A stretch of 64,000 nt of DNA. It comes from Halichoerus grypus (taxonomy: Eukaryota > Chordata > Mammalia > Carnivora > Phocidae). Positions 23,626 to 35,745 of this stretch are shown piece after piece. A program made the translations under genes and the position numbers. Within the stretch, counting starts at the first letter, position 1, and the number at the start of each line of letters is the position of its first letter. The notes under the pieces are model-generated. The model saw only the letters and a list, made by a program, of their open reading frames with translations, was not told where the DNA came from and made no database searches. The stretch is from positions 163,710,437 to 163,774,436 of the forward strand of contig NC_135715.1 of NCBI RefSeq assembly GCF_964656455.1, written 5' to 3'.

Positions 23626-25194
23626 CATAGCCTTCATGAAGGGGCCATGGTATGGCTGGCTTTGGGTCTTCCATGGTGTCTAACTTGGAAACTGGATTGT
23701 TAGAGATACTTGGTATACGTCAAGATGAATTACCAAAATAGGGTCCTGGGTAGGAAGCATGAAGAAGCCCTTCTCATTTTATTAGTGTAGACTGGATTTC
23801 AGAAACAAAGTTGAGGAGAGTTTCAGGCAATTTCATAGTGTAATTCATGAGATGGGCTAGGTTAGCGAGGTATTGGAAGAGTGCCTGTATTCTTATTAAA
23901 ATTTGGGGTATCACTATATTGCTTCTTGAAATTACCCCCTCTAGGTCTTCAGCCCTGAGGGCTCTTTTGTTCTTGTCTCATGGAGAGAGTTATGGAAGAG
24001 AATATTTAATCATTCAGTGCATTGTCAGTGTGGATGATGAGAAATATCCTGTATTTTCCAGCCTATGCTTCTGCTTCTGAAATAGTTCTTTTCCCTCTGA
24101 GTAAATGAATTAAGGAGTGAAGATTTGAAAGACCAGGTGTTACTTTTTTTAAAAAATAAGGTTCTGTTATAAAAATAAATGAAATCTATATTTTATCATT
24201 TCAGTTCAGGCCCTAAGCATGCACAGTAGTTACCTTTCATGAAATATTCTTGCAATAATGCTATTTCACTGGGCTTTGTAATGAAGCTTTGATTTGCATC
24301 GCTATCCTGAGAACTTTCTGACAATGCTAAGGTAATATTATGAAGGCAGAAGGAAATGAAATGAAATGATGGTAATGCGTGTCCATTGTGAAAAATGTTA
24401 AGTTGCCAAGGCAATGTCATATCGATAATATTTTCATAAATTAAATTAAGATACATATGGCAAATAAATATTGTATTTCTCTTTATTATCACTTCAAATA
24501 CGTGAGGATAACTATTAGGATTAAATCCAGAAATTAGACATAAAGCATCTCAGCCAAGATGAGAGATGCGCTATTCATCGGCTCATCCTGATGTGCTCTC
24601 AAGATTCCTGTCACGTTTATTGCAGGCTTTCAGTCTCTCACCCTCGGTATGCTCAAGCAGCCTCTCTGCTGGGCTCCTCTGCTTCCTGAAGCGCAATTTC
24701 GGTTGAGAATTAGTGGGAGAGTCACTATAATTCCATTTAGCCCCACTTGCACACGGCACAACCCACCCTCTTGGTTTAAGTTCTGTTCTTTTAATAGTCA
24801 AGCCGGTTTCACCCTCCCTCCCTTCCTTCCTTCCTTCCTTCCTTCCCTTTTCTCTTTCCCAAGGGGGTATTTATTTTTCGATGGTCAGTAGTATCAGTGA
24901 TTAAAATTGCCTGCTTGGACAAAATTTTACTATATTGGCTCACTAGAAGTTTTCAGAGATGAGAGAGAGCCCCCTCAGTTTTCTTAGTTTCCCTGTGAAA
25001 TGGGAATAGCTGAGACCTACTCTACAGGCTTGACGACGTGAGTGCCAGGGGCCAGTAATGAAAAGTAATACTTAACTTGGACCTAAGGATCTGGGTTCAA
25101 ATTCTACACCTTCCAATCAGTTGTTACAAAAATTAATAGGCAGTGTTGAGGTCATGTAAGCACATTGTAGAAGAATTTAAAAATGCAGTATTGG
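23626..25194. other. Repeat-poor intron block
   Basis: Only the (CCTT)n is recognised. 24190-24810 is free of recognisable repeats and holds an octamer-like ATTTGCAT at 24292-24299. Confidence 0.55.
24814..24848. repeat. (CCTT)n microsatellite
   Basis: About 7 CCTT units after a CCCTCCCT start. Confidence 0.95.
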
Positions 25195-25430
25195 TGATCA
25201 AAAGGAAGAAATTAGGAGTTACTATAATCCCACTGCCCCCAACTAAGCATAAGTGCAACATTTTAATATTTAGGTGTATACACTTTTAAATTCTATTTTT
25301 TAATAGAAATGAGATCATAATGCATGTGTTTTCTTGGTAATATACCCCCTCCACCCCTGGTAAATATATTCTAGGACTCTTTCAACATCAATTTGTTTCT
25401 TCTACAAAATTTTTGGGAATGGCTGGCAAG
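25195..25430 (-). mobile_element. Possible ancient L1/HAL1 3' UTR, antisense
   Basis: ACTATAATCCCACTGCCCCC, AACATTTTAATATTTAGGTG and AAATGAGATCATAATGCATG resemble an antisense L1ME/HAL1 tail. The match is loose. Confidence 0.45.
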
Positions 25431-25774
25431 GAACAATCCTATCTTAGCATATCACAGTGTTAAATAGTTAGGTGGTATCAATTTGTTATTTTAATTACAA
25501 TGCATATTCCAAATGCCTCCATTTCCTTAAAAAAGTTACATCAAAGTTGAACTAATCACACAATATAATAATTAGGTGTCATGTAAATCTGTTTAATTTG
25601 CTTTATATAAATAAATTCACTCAGTGTTTGTACCCTTACTGTATGCCAGGTACTGCCTTTTATTTCACTTAATGTTTTTAAAATTTAATTTTTTCTTCTC
25701 AGTCTCTAGTTTATTGTGATTATTCATAGTGTAACTTGGATGGTAGTGTTTATTCCTGATATTTCTCATGTACT

Positions 25775-25905
25775 TGATTCTTGATTGTAACAATAGTTCT
25801 GTGACCTATGTAGAAGCTGTGTCATCTTGGAAAAATCACCCAACCTCTCTGATACAAAGAATAATTATTTTTAAACAGGGATTAACTTGTACATGCATCA
25901 CAGAG
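25775..25905 (+). repeat. MIR fragment
   Basis: TCATCTTGGAAAAATCACCC, AACCTCTCTGATACAAAGAA and TAACTTGTACATGCATCACA follow the MIR core and 3' part. Confidence 0.55.
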
Positions 25906-26569
25906 ATAACCTGTTATCTTCTGACTTATCATTTCCAGCAATTCTTAAATTGATTTCCTTGAGAGAGACATTTTTGCCCTGTTCTGTACTTAAAGGATTA
26001 TGAGCTTTTATACCTCTCTTTTATCTCTCTGTTTATTTAGTCTAGGGATATATAAAGCTGATTTCCATTTATTATTCAGCATTGGAAAATATAGTAGTAG
26101 AGCAATCAAGTGGAAGGCAAAGGAGAGGAAATGGGCTTTTCAAAAATACATTTCTAAACATATTAATAGTAATGTCAAATGTCAGTGGACTTGATGGCAG
26201 AGAAAGGCCCATTTTTTTTTTTTTTATTTTGAAGGAAAAGAATATATTTGTTCTGAGGTAGGGATGAAATACACCACTTTTAGCCAATACTCATAGTGAA
26301 GGAAGCCTTCTAGAAACATTATCATCAGAAGAGCTGGCTTTCACTTGAATGGTTTACCCCCTTCAATGAAAAAAGACTCTTTGCCTCTATAAAATGGTTG
26401 TGGCATTCCTTCATTAAGATTATGCATTTCTTAATACTTAGCTTATCAGATGAACATGCAACAAGCTGGAAATGAAAGATTTTATGTGATACTATGATTC
26501 TCACCAAATCTGAAGCCAAAAAAACCTAGGATCATCAGTAGCATGAGAATGTACTAGTATAACTTCTTC
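25906..26569. other. Intron without recognised content
   Basis: A T-run at 26211-26225 is the only notable simple feature. Confidence 0.5.
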
Positions 26570-26793
26570 TTTTTTTTTTTCTTTTTAAGATTTATTTATT
26601 TCTTTGAGAGGGAGAGAACAGGCGAGGGGTAGGGGCAGAGGGAGAGAGAGAGAGAAACTTAAGCAGACCCCGCGCTCAGCAGAGAGCCCCATGGGGGGCT
26701 CGATCTCACAACCCTGAGATCAGGACCTGAGATCAGGACCTGAGCCAAAACCAAGAGTTGGACACTTAACCAACTGTGCCACCCAGGTGCCCC
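26570..26793 (-). mobile_element. CAN-SINE (SINEC), older type, antisense, with internal 13-bp duplication
   Basis: Antisense SINE of the older subtype (CCAAAACCAAGAGTTGGACACTT head, CAACCCTGAGATC middle). The 13-bp unit CCTGAGATCAGGA occurs twice in tandem at 26713-26725 and 26726-26738. Flanking duplication is degraded or absent, fitting greater age. Confidence 0.95.
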
Positions 26794-27314
26794 AGTTTAT
26801 CTTCTATTCTTTGTCAAAACTCTTCTAATGCGTTTTTAAAACAAATGCTATGTTTTTGGTATATACAAGAGGAGGTAGACTTTTTGTCCACCTAACATCC
26901 TACTTTATCCCATGTAGTACTTTTAATTTTATATTTTCCTTCTTCATGCATGTGAATATCATCTTTTTTGCTCTCTGTTTGCTTTGTATCTGATAACCCA
27001 GTCATTTTTATCTTATTAAAAAAATCAATAAAAATGTATAAAGCTTAAAAAGTCAACTGTCTCAAAAGTTTCATAAGAAAGTGTAGCCCCCATGCTAATT
27101 CATATTCTCTAGACAACTATTTACAATTCTTTGGGTTGTTTCTTCTAGTTTCTTCTAAAGAGAAAGTTTGTATCCTTTTCGATACTTATTTTCCTATCTG
27201 GGACATTACCTTTGCCTTCCTAATTATGAAAGAGAAGGAGTTAAAAGTTAAACTCTCTTATACCAACCACCCTCAGCATTCTCCCCTGCTCATTAAAAAA
27301 ATAATAATAATTAT

Positions 27315-27558
27315 GGGATGCCTGGTGGCTCAGTCGGTTGGGTGGCTGGCTCTTGGTTTTGGCTGGGGTCATGATCTCTCAGGGTCATGGGATCAAGCCC
27401 CTCTTGGGGCTCCCTGCTCAGGTTGGAATCTGCTTGAGATACTCTCTCCCTCTCCCCCCACCCCCGCTCCTGCCCCTATGTGCACTCGTGCTGTCTCTCG
27501 CTCTTTCTTTCTCTCTCTAAAATAAATAAATAAAATCTTTAAAAAAATAAAAATAAAA
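27315..27558 (+). mobile_element. CAN-SINE (SINEC), older type
   Basis: Begins GGGATGCCTGGTGGCTCAGTCGG and ends in (AAAT)n, AATCTTT and an A/T-rich tail. The short duplication AATAATTAT is at 27306-27314 and 27559-27567. The CT-rich region is long and drifted. Confidence 0.95.
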
Positions 27559-27609
27559 AATAATTATAATGAAATCTAGATTCAGTCTGTGCTTTGTACT
27601 TGTTATTTC

Positions 27610-27680
27610 TGTATATATGCATATATGTGTAAATATACATTTATACACACATTTACACACCCACAATACGTGTGTGTGCT
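27610..27680. repeat. Imperfect TA/CA/GT low-complexity tract
   Basis: Alternating purine-pyrimidine words such as ATATATGCATATATGTG and ACGTGTGTGTG. Confidence 0.7.
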
Positions 27681-28059
27681 ACAGAGTATATATAATGCAT
27701 TGTGATCACATTTCTTTCATTATACTATTTTTCTAGAACTAAGTAATTAATGCATATTAATAAAAATTTCAAATAAGAATTTCCAAAAGAAATGTAAAAT
27801 TGCCCACAATATGGTCAAGCCCATCAGTCCACCAGTTTGTTCTCAAAGTCATTCCTATCGGCATCCTCCTTGGATGCTCTTCTTCAGCCTGGACTGGTTG
27901 CTCTCAAGGTCAATGCACAGCTGCAGTGCAGAGGATCCCCTTCACCTTTCTCCCAGGTGGAGTCTCCTCTTTATCATTATTTCATGTTGTCTCATTTTTG
28001 GCTTATTCCCTTATTTTCATAAAGTACACCTTTCGGTAGTTTTCTAAGAAATATTGTGT

Positions 28060-29400
28060 GAGAGCAAACATGTTTTGAGACTGCGTATATCTAAAAAATG
28101 CCTTCATTCTGCCATCATGCTTGATTTGTAGTCTGGCTGCATTTGTAGCTCTAGGCTGGAAATCTCTTACTTCTGAAATTTGAAGCCATTGCTTTTTTAT
28201 TTTCAAGCCCTTCATTTTGCTTTAAAGAAGAATGGTGCTATTCTCATTCTAGAGTCTGTGCATGGAATCTTTTTTCTCTTGCAAACTTTTAGGACCTCTG
28301 TTTACCTCTAGTGTTCTGAAAATTCAGTGATACACATTGTCAGGTCTATGTGTTTTCAGTGAGCTGAGCCCTCAGTGGGACTTTTTAATCTAGAAACTCT
28401 GCTACATCAATTCTGGAAACCTGTCTTGTATTATTTATTTGATAGCTAATGCATATTTTTATTTTCTGTGTATTTTTCTTTCTGAAATTCTGTGTTAGCT
28501 GGAGGCTAAATGTCCTAGGTCTTTATGTTTTCTCTCTTATTTTCCATATCTGTGTCTGTCTGTACTACTTTTTGGATGATTTCCTCAAATTTATCTTCCA
28601 ACATCTTTGTATGTATGTGTGTATGTATCTTTCTATGTATGTATGTATGTATGCATCTATCTATCTAAATTCCAGTATAGTTAATATGCAGTGCTATATT
28701 AGTTTCAGATGTAGAATGTAGTGATTCAATCCCCATCACCTGTTTCACCCTTCCTCCCACCCACCTTCCTTCTGGTAATGATCAGTTCATACTCTATAGT
28801 TAAGAGTCTGTTTCTTGATTTGTCTTTCTTTTTTCCTTTATTTGTTTTATTTCTTAAATTCCACATATGTGTGAAACCATATGGTATTTGTCTTTCTCTG
28901 ACTGACTTAATTCACTTAGCATTATACCCTCTAGATCTATCCATATTGTTGCAAATGGCAAAAGTTCATTCTTATGGCTGGGTAATATTCCACTGTATAT
29001 ATACCACATCTTCTTTATCCATCCATCTATTGATGGGCACGGGTTGCTTTCCTAATTGTATTTATTTATTTTTTATTTCCACCATTGTACTCTTAATTTC
29101 TTTGAGCTTTCTTGTTTCTTGAATACTCCTTTTTATATCATGCTATTTTTATGTTATTAATACAGTATCTTTCTGTTTTCAATATTCAGCATTACGTCTT
29201 CAATTCTCCTCTTGTTGTCTGTGTTACTTCTGAGTTCCTTTGATCCAGTTGTTTTGGCCATGTATTTTAGAGGTTTTTCTCAAGTATCTGTTATCCTCAA
29301 CTGTCTGTTCATATTTAAGAAGGATCCTCTAAAAAAAGATGATTTCAGGCTCTGTGTGTTTGAGGTGTGGTGGGGGTTGGGGAGAGCATCTTTAAGCTGA
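28060..29400 (-). mobile_element. Ancient L1-type repeat, split by a younger L1
   Basis: Two blocks, 28060-28600 and 29065-29400, read in order with an old mammalian repeat: CTTCATTCTGCCATCATGC, TCTAGGCTGGAAATCTCT, CCTCTAGTGTTCTGAAAATT, GATTTCCTCAAATTTATCTT, then ACTCTTAATTTCTTTGAGC and TGTCTGTTCATATTTAAGA. I believe it is the 5' part of an old L1, but the family is from memory. Confidence 0.6.
28605..29062 (-). mobile_element. Carnivore-type L1 3' end, antisense, 5'-truncated
   Basis: A (TATG)n/(CTAT)n tract stands in place of the poly-A. It is followed by AAATTCCAGTATAGTTAAT, CACCTGTTTCACCCTTCCTC, ACTCTATAGTTAAGAGTCTG, CTTAGCATTATACCCTCTAG and CATCTTCTTTATCCATCC. It ends abruptly at GGGTTGCTTTCC, a 5' truncation. 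It is less diverged than the host repeat, so it came later. Confidence 0.88.
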
Positions 29401-29454
29401 CTGGACAGAGATCCAGCCTTTTCACTGAGGCTCCTCAATATCTTTATCCATAGA

Positions 29455-29905
29455 TCTTGTGTTATCTATAAATTTCCCAAAACTTAGAAGCTTAGAAAGA
29501 TGAACATTTACCACCTCACTCAGATTGTTAGTGTCAGAAATGCGGGAGCAGCTTAGCTGGGTGATTCTGGGTCAGGGTCTATCAGGAGGCTGTAGCCAAG
29601 CTGTCAGGAGGGGCAGCAGTCTTCTCAATATTTGCCCAGCTCAGCGAATTCACTCTTAAGTTCACTTGCAGGATTGTACTTATGTGATTGTTGGCTGTCC
29701 TTCACCACTAGGGTGTGTCCATAAGACTGCTTAGGACATGGCTGATGAATTTCCCCAGAATGAGTAATCTAAGAGAAAGTAAGTGAGCATTCCTCCAAGG
29801 CAGAAGTGCTGTTTAGAACCTAATTCCAGAAATGGCATACCAATATTTTGGCCATATTTTATTCATCTCATGGGCTAATTCTATGTAGGAACTATAGGAA
29901 GGGAC
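29455..29905 (-). mobile_element. MaLR-like LTR, antisense, degraded
   Basis: Has AAACTTAGAAGCTTAGAAAG, GGAGCAGCTTAGCTGGGTGA, TTCTGGGTCAGGGTCTATCA, a GTCAGGAGGGGCAGCAGTC stretch and CCATATTTTATTCATCTCAT, in the order known from old MaLR LTRs. Boundaries are approximate. Confidence 0.55.
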
Positions 29906-31787
29906 TAGAGTGTAGGAAAGGACTATGAATCCAGGAAGCAGGGAATATTGGGGGCCATCATGGAGGCAGGCTACTATGAATCTCTTCTCAGTTTCCTCAG
30001 AGACAATCCCCCCAGGCTCCTTGCGTAGAGTATGAAGCCTGGATGGCAGTGTTTTGGAAACCTGGCTTGGGAAGATAGGAGGGGATCTCACTATTGGGTT
30101 ATTCAGACTTTCCCTTAGTTCCCTGGTCTTCAGTACAGTGCTTCACACCCACCCTCTGTGGTTATTCGTGACATCTCACGTTGTAGGTCCTCTTGGGCCA
30201 GCTTCTGCAGAGAGTGCAACTCTGATGAGTGCAAGGATGAGAGAAGGGGGTGGGCAGTCCCTGGAGCATGGAGACTGATGGGAGGAATTGGGGCAAGACC
30301 GAACTAGGCATTTTATAGGTTTTCTATCAGTCCTCCTGCCATCGGCCCTACACTAGCTTTCGGAGATACCTGGTTCCCCCAATTCTTGAGCTTTCCTAGG
30401 TTTTTACAGCTTCAGTTGGCTTTCCTTAGACTTCAGCTTTCTCCCATCTGGTAAGATAATTACTTATGTCTCCCTTTTGCATCCTTCCAACATTGTGTCG
30501 GCATCACTCACCTGCTTGCATTTGCTCTCCAGTTTTCTTTGTCTTTGTGGCCTTAATCTTTTTTACTATTTCATTGTCTTTGTGATAAGGTTTTAGGGTG
30601 GATGAATTTTTATATTTAGCCTAGTATGTATTTTGTACGTATTTCCATTTTTTTCTGTTTGTATAATTTCAACATATACCTTGATAACTAGTGTCTTCTA
30701 TAAAGTTTATTCTTAGAGGAAAAATTCAAAATGTTAACAGACTAATCAGCTTATTCTGCCCAAAGCTCCTGAGGTGTGAATAGAAGGGATTTCGTTTTCC
30801 ATGCCTCCCTTGTTTTTTGGCTGCTTCAGGATGTAAGTTTACACGGAAAGAAGAGTAGGTGGAAATGGTCAGTAGTATAATGTCTGGAGGATAACCTTAG
30901 AATCTTGAGGATTTGGGATTTATTTTAGATGTTCTTTAAAGTGCCAATCACAACAAACACTTGATAGTTTAACATATGCAACCACGTTAAAGAAAATGTG
31001 TTAACTGCACATATAACTTAAGTATATCTGTATTTATCTTCAGTTTTCAGTGTTTAAACCTGCCTGTTGTTCTTTGCCATGTTAGGATCATGGAAAGAGA
31101 GCCATAAACAAGCTGGAAATATTTATTACAGTACCTCAAGGTGATACCACTAAAGTCATTCCACGGGTAATTTATTACACTGCTAGATATCAGGCGCACG
31201 AGAAACTATCTTGAACTCCCAAATGAAAATACTTCCCAAATGCAGCACTTCTAAGGTGTTATATTTAAAATATTTAAAAATTAGTAACTCTTACTTGTCT
31301 GGCATAAGCAGAAGAATAAGATACAGCTAAGGTTTTAAATTTTTGCTGGTGGACCTAAAGTCTAGGTAGTATCTTGACTCTTGCTCACATACTGTCTTTC
31401 CCCAGGCGGACTAGGCCCTTGCGTCTCCCTTCTTGATTCCAGCATGAGTTTAGAACCAAATGTGGTTTCCCTTGGCCAGGCAACAGCCTGCCATCAGAGA
31501 CCGCCCCAGGCAGCCGCAAAGCTGTTATCCCAGGGCCGTTTGTATTGTTTGTACTTCTCATGCCAATTCTTATTTACTTTCTGTGGTCTTCTTTTGTTCA
31601 TCTGTCTTCTTCTGCGATTCATAATTTATCACTATAGTTTAATTATTCAAAATAGTTATTTTTAGACATTTGAACTTCTTTTCTTGGACTGTCTTGTGTA
31701 TAAATGTCATTATCCCCAATGAGACTACTTAATTTCCAGAGTAGAGGATCTATTCTCTTGCTCGTTTGTGTATCCTGTGGCATAGTG
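29906..31787. other. Intron without recognised content
   Basis: No exon or repeat family is recognised. Confidence 0.5.
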
Positions 31788-32058
31788 CAGGCTTTCTCAA
31801 CCTCAGCGCTCACTAGTGACATTTTGGACTGGCTCATTCTGTATAATGAAGAGGCTGTTTCCTGTGCATTGTGCATCATAGGTTGTTTAGCAGTACCCTT
31901 GGCCTCTCCCCACTTGATACCCCACAGCAGCACCCCATGCTTACCCCCACATTAGTGACAACCAAAATATCTCCAGTCATTGTCAAATGTCCCCTATGGG
32001 GGATGGGGAGAGGCAATCCCACTGGTGGAGTAGAACACACTTTGGGAAAAGACCTGAG
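31788..32058 (+). mobile_element. hAT-type non-autonomous DNA transposon
   Basis: CTTTCTCAACCTCAGCGCTC, GACATTTTGGACTGGCTCAT, GTGCATTGTGCATCATAGG, TTAGCAGTACCCTTGGCCTC, ACAACCAAAATATCTCCAG and CAAATGTCCCCTATGGGGG follow a well-known mammalian hAT MITE. The ends are imperfect inverted repeats (TTCTCAA and TTTGGGAA). The family name is left open. Confidence 0.8.
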
Positions 32059-32258
32059 ATGTGTCGCCTAACACTGGAGGTAGAGACAGGATAGGTTGAG
32101 AAGATGCAGAAATCTAATCTTACTGCAAGGCTCGGGAATACAGAGAAACTGAGGGAGCAAAAAGATAAAAGCTCCCAGCTACTTCTGGAGAGGTGATTGA
32201 TGTGCCATGAACTGGCATCTGCAGGTCTGTGCTCAGCACCAGAGGTTGAAAACCATTT

Positions 32259-32279
32259 TAAAGGTATTTATTTACTTAC

Positions 32280-32310
<31 letters not shown>

Positions 32311-32455
32311 TTCGAGAGTGTGGGGGAGGGGAGGGGAGGGGAGAGGGACAAGCAGACTCCTAGCTGAGCCAGAGCCCAACACAGGGCTCCATCTCATGAC
32401 CCTGAGCCAAAACCAAGAGTAGGACCCTCAACAGACTGAGCCCCCCAGGTGCCCA
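32259..32455 (-). mobile_element. CAN-SINE (SINEC), older type, antisense, with expanded (TATT)n tail
   Basis: Antisense copy. Its tail is expanded to about a dozen TATT units (32262-32312), followed by a G-rich purine run and a head ending GCCCCCCAGGTGCCC. The flanks GAAAACCATTT (32248-32258) and GAAAACTATTT (32456-32466) differ at one base. Confidence 0.95.
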
Positions 32456-32466
32456 GAAAACTATTT

Positions 32467-33307
32467 GAAATGAGCAACTGCCAAGGTACCAAGTGGGGCC
32501 AAGGGGCAGCATGCCCTGTACTGTCGCGGGGAAGGTTCCATAGTTAATGGAAGTAAACAGTGGAAGCATTTAGGCAGTTTGGGACTCAAAGTGTCACACT
32601 ACTGTGAAATCTGTAGACAGAGAGGACATGTCATCTGTGTGTTTATCATTCTGTGCGTGTCTGTATGTCTGGAAATTCACCGTGTTAACAGCCCAGCTGC
32701 AGACTTAGCTATCTAAATTGTCCTGCTAGCCAACTTCTCTCTTAGAATTTGGAGAATTTTTAAGAAAGGCGTTATTCATCTTGGCATGCTGCTACTTTAA
32801 ATTAAATGAAAATAAGAGTTGAACCATATGCTAAATAAAAATAAAAATAGCTTCACTTGCCATGCTGTCGCTAATATCAACCTGACTCCTCATGTCCTTT
32901 TCAAATAAGTCCACAAAACCCAGAAATTTCCTGACAGCTGGACTTCAACTGTAGCTGTGTTAACCTTTCTGCAGGTGCAAGTAGATTTCTGTCATTCTCC
33001 GTTTGTGATTCTGATGCCTGCCTGCCACACGTACAGGTATGGAAGTCCACAGGGTAGAGCTACCTTCTTATCTACAGTTCTCAGGCATGGAGCAGGAGGG
33101 GTAGTTGCAGCAAAGGGAGTGATATCGAATTCACGACTGGGATGGCCCAGTTTACAGGCTGAAGAGAATGGGCCTCAGTAACGTTACTCATCAACACTTA
33201 CTTCTGGGCTTTGGGAAGTAATTGCTCCTGTAAGGATCTTTCACATGCATTTCAACAGCTGGCCCTACCAAATGTGCCCACGATTGTCTTGGATATTAAA
33301 AATCACA
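32467..33307. other. Intron without recognised content
   Basis: Mostly unique sequence. Confidence 0.5.
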
Positions 33308-33582
33308 CATCCAACAGATATTTACTGAGCATCTCCTCTCTGCCAAGTGTTGTGTTCGCCATAGAGAATATAGTGAGTAGCAGGACAGAGAGTCCCTACT
33401 GTCACAGAGCTCCTAGTCTAGAGGGAGTGGCAGAAAAGTAACAAGCATGTCCCAGCAAACTCTGAGAAGTGCTACGAAGACAAGAGCACGCAAAGAACCT
33501 GATGTAGAGAGCCAGAGCAGAGCTCTGTAAGGAAGTGGTGTTTAAGCTGAGTATGTTTTAGGCAGAAAGGAATGTTCCTGTC
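33308..33582 (-). mobile_element. L2 LINE 3' end, antisense
   Basis: CAACAGATATTTACTGAGCA, TCTGCCAAGTGTTGTGTTCG, CACAGAGCTCCTAGTCTAGA, GAAGTGCTACGAAGACAAG and AGTGGTGTTTAAGCTGAG are antisense L2 in order. Confidence 0.8.
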
Positions 33583-33889
33583 TTTGGGCCTTTATTTATG
33601 TATGCCTCGGCTGAAGCCTGCAGAGGTCACATTCTGTATGTCCCATGAACAGTTAGTTGTGTATATTTTTATTTTAACACCTCACATTAACTGACATGTT
33701 TGCATGTCTTTCTCTTCGACAAAATGCAAACGGTTTCTGGGGGATATAGATTGGGTCTTACTCATCTTGGTATGACCCAGTCTTGAGTTTCACAACTCAA
33801 TAATATGGAACATTGAGTTGAATCATACTGAGGAAGTGAATGAGTGAATGACAGAAATGAATGAATGAACAAATTTGAGGATGCAGGAA

Positions 33890-34080
33890 AGGGTGTTGGT
33901 ATCTGCTGTGTCCTCTGCTACCACACTGTCTCACTCCTGCTCTTGGGGACTCTTCCTATGCAGTGGACTTCCTTACCTAGTCTGGAACATTTGGCCCTAT
34001 TTGACTTTGGATGCTGAGGATCCAGCACAATGTGGGGCACTTAGCCATTTGGTAAGTAAGAGGTGAATGAATGAAAGAAT
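33890..34080 (+). mobile_element. L2-like 3' end
   Basis: CCTATTTGACTTTGGATGC, GATCCAGCACAATGTGGGG and GGTGAATGAATGAAAGAATG fit a drifted sense L2 terminus. Confidence 0.5.
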
Positions 34081-34441
34081 GGGTTTACTTTTCTAGTTGT
34101 GAGCCTTATTATCTAAGCCTGCTTGTTCACCTCTGAAATCCAGAGTCTGCCTGCCCAAAGCATTTCTATGCTCTGAGTCCCCCCCACTCCCAACAAACAC
34201 ACTTAAGTTAATTTGTCTGGAAATGAAAAATTAGAAAAATTTATTTCTGAAATGTCTTAAAACTGCCTCCTTCTCTGCCGAGGCCAAATAACCATTATCT
34301 CTCTAGTATAACTACAATAATCTCTTTTATCTCACTACAATCCATTCTCTGCAAAGCAGCTTAAATCGTCTTTTAAAATATAACCTGCAAATATAAAATA
34401 TAAATGTAGAATTTAAAATACTCTATAAATCAGATCATGAG

Positions 34442-34473
34442 GACTGAGAACTATAATGACTGAGAACTATAAT
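34442..34473. repeat. Perfect 16-bp tandem duplication
   Basis: GACTGAGAACTATAAT occurs twice head to tail. Confidence 0.95.
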
Positions 34474-34680
34474 GGCCTTCTCTGGCACAGAGAATGAAAC
34501 TCAGACCCTTTCCCACCTGCCGGACCTACCTGTGCCGACCCCTTCCTACCTCTGTGGGCTCATCTCATTTCCTTTACCATCTTGTTTTCCATATTACAGC
34601 CACACTGGTCTCCACACATGTTGTGCATGTACCCCACTCTCACTCCCCAGATGAGGATCCTGTTTAGAGCAGGCACTCAG
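34465..34680 (+). mobile_element. L2 LINE fragment
   Basis: CTACCTCTGTGGGCTCATCT, ATTACAGCCACACTGGTCTC and nearby words match the L2 segment upstream of its 3' end. Confidence 0.6.
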
Positions 34681-35534
34681 GAGCTGCTAATGACATGAAT
34701 GGTTCTGTGGTCTATTGATTTTCTGATGCTGCTTAACCTGTTGAACCATTTCTTTCCGAGAAATTTTTATGCAGAACTCCAGCATATAAAAGGAATGAAT
34801 GTGGTGTTACTCTGACTCACATGGGAACAAGAAGCCCAAGATCCACCTGTGGGTGCCAAAGCTTCTTCTGGAAACATAGGATTCCGTGGATCATGGTTTG
34901 CAAGGCACTGATCTAGTCCCATGCTGGCCGCCTGTCTTCTGTATTACTGTCTCTGGCTTCTCTGAACTTGGACCACTGTCCTTTTAGGCATGCAGAATGT
35001 GCTTCCTTTCTAGCTGAACTCCCGACTCTCCCTTCTTAGCTTACCTTCTTAGATGACCAAACATGCTAACCTTGGAAAGTTAAAACAATCGAAGTGGGAA
35101 AATGAAATGGATATATGCAAGTTAAATAAAACACACATGAATAACTTACAAATAGTTCTCATCGATATCGTAAGAGTCCAGAGAAGCAAGAATTTACTGG
35201 GGGTTAGAGAGGTACAGGAATAATTCATGGACTTATTGGGACATAAGAGGAGGACCAGAAAATAGTAAGGAATAGAAAGAAATGATACAGATACAGGTAG
35301 TTTCCTGTACATTGTAGTCTGAGCAAAAGCTTAAAGGGAACGAGAAAGTTATGGTGGTGGAGAGGGACTCTGGATCAGCCTCACTTACATCAGGCCATAG
35401 ACTTGAAAGCATTTGGTATCACATTGTAAAAGGCATGGGGTGCCACACTATGGAGACAGATCCAAAGCTATGAATGAATGGGGGCCATGAAAATATGCTA
35501 GGTAGTTGAAGGAATAGTCACCTAATAGTTAAAT
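34681..35534. other. Intron, possible degraded DNA transposon end
   Basis: 34840-34915 has a texture like old DNA transposon ends (GATTCCGTGGATCATGGTTT), but I cannot assign it. Confidence 0.4.
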
Positions 35535-35745
35535 GCATTGAATAAACACTGTGTTTTAGGCACTGTACTCAGCACTTCAGGTGAATTTCTTATCTTCACA
35601 ATTCTTATAGATAAATTCCACCATTATCTCCATTTACATATGAGGAAGTGGAGCTTTAGGCATGTTATGCCACTTGCTTAAAGTCAATACAGATTTCACA
35701 AGTGTGGCGAACAGGATTTGAGTCTCTGTCTGTCTCTTAACTTGC
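35535..35745 (+). repeat. MIR SINE
   Basis: ACACTGTGTTTTAGGCACTG, ATCTCCATTTACATATGAGG, AAGTGGAGCTTTAGGCATG, GCTTAAAGTCAATACAG and GGATTTGAGTCTCTGTC are in MIR order. Confidence 0.85.

Larger units (their letters stand above)
26794..28059. other. Intron flanking a SINE
   Basis: Besides the SINE and the TA/CA tract, nothing is recognised. The open frames at 27800-28047 overlap in three frames and look random. Confidence 0.5.

Noticed and set aside
27136..27525. Plus-strand open frame of 129 codons
   Set aside because: Its second half is translated SINE; no conserved protein.
28721..29122. Plus-strand open frame of 133 codons, hydrophobic
   Set aside because: Antisense of a carnivore L1 3' end. 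The apparent membrane character comes from T-rich codons.
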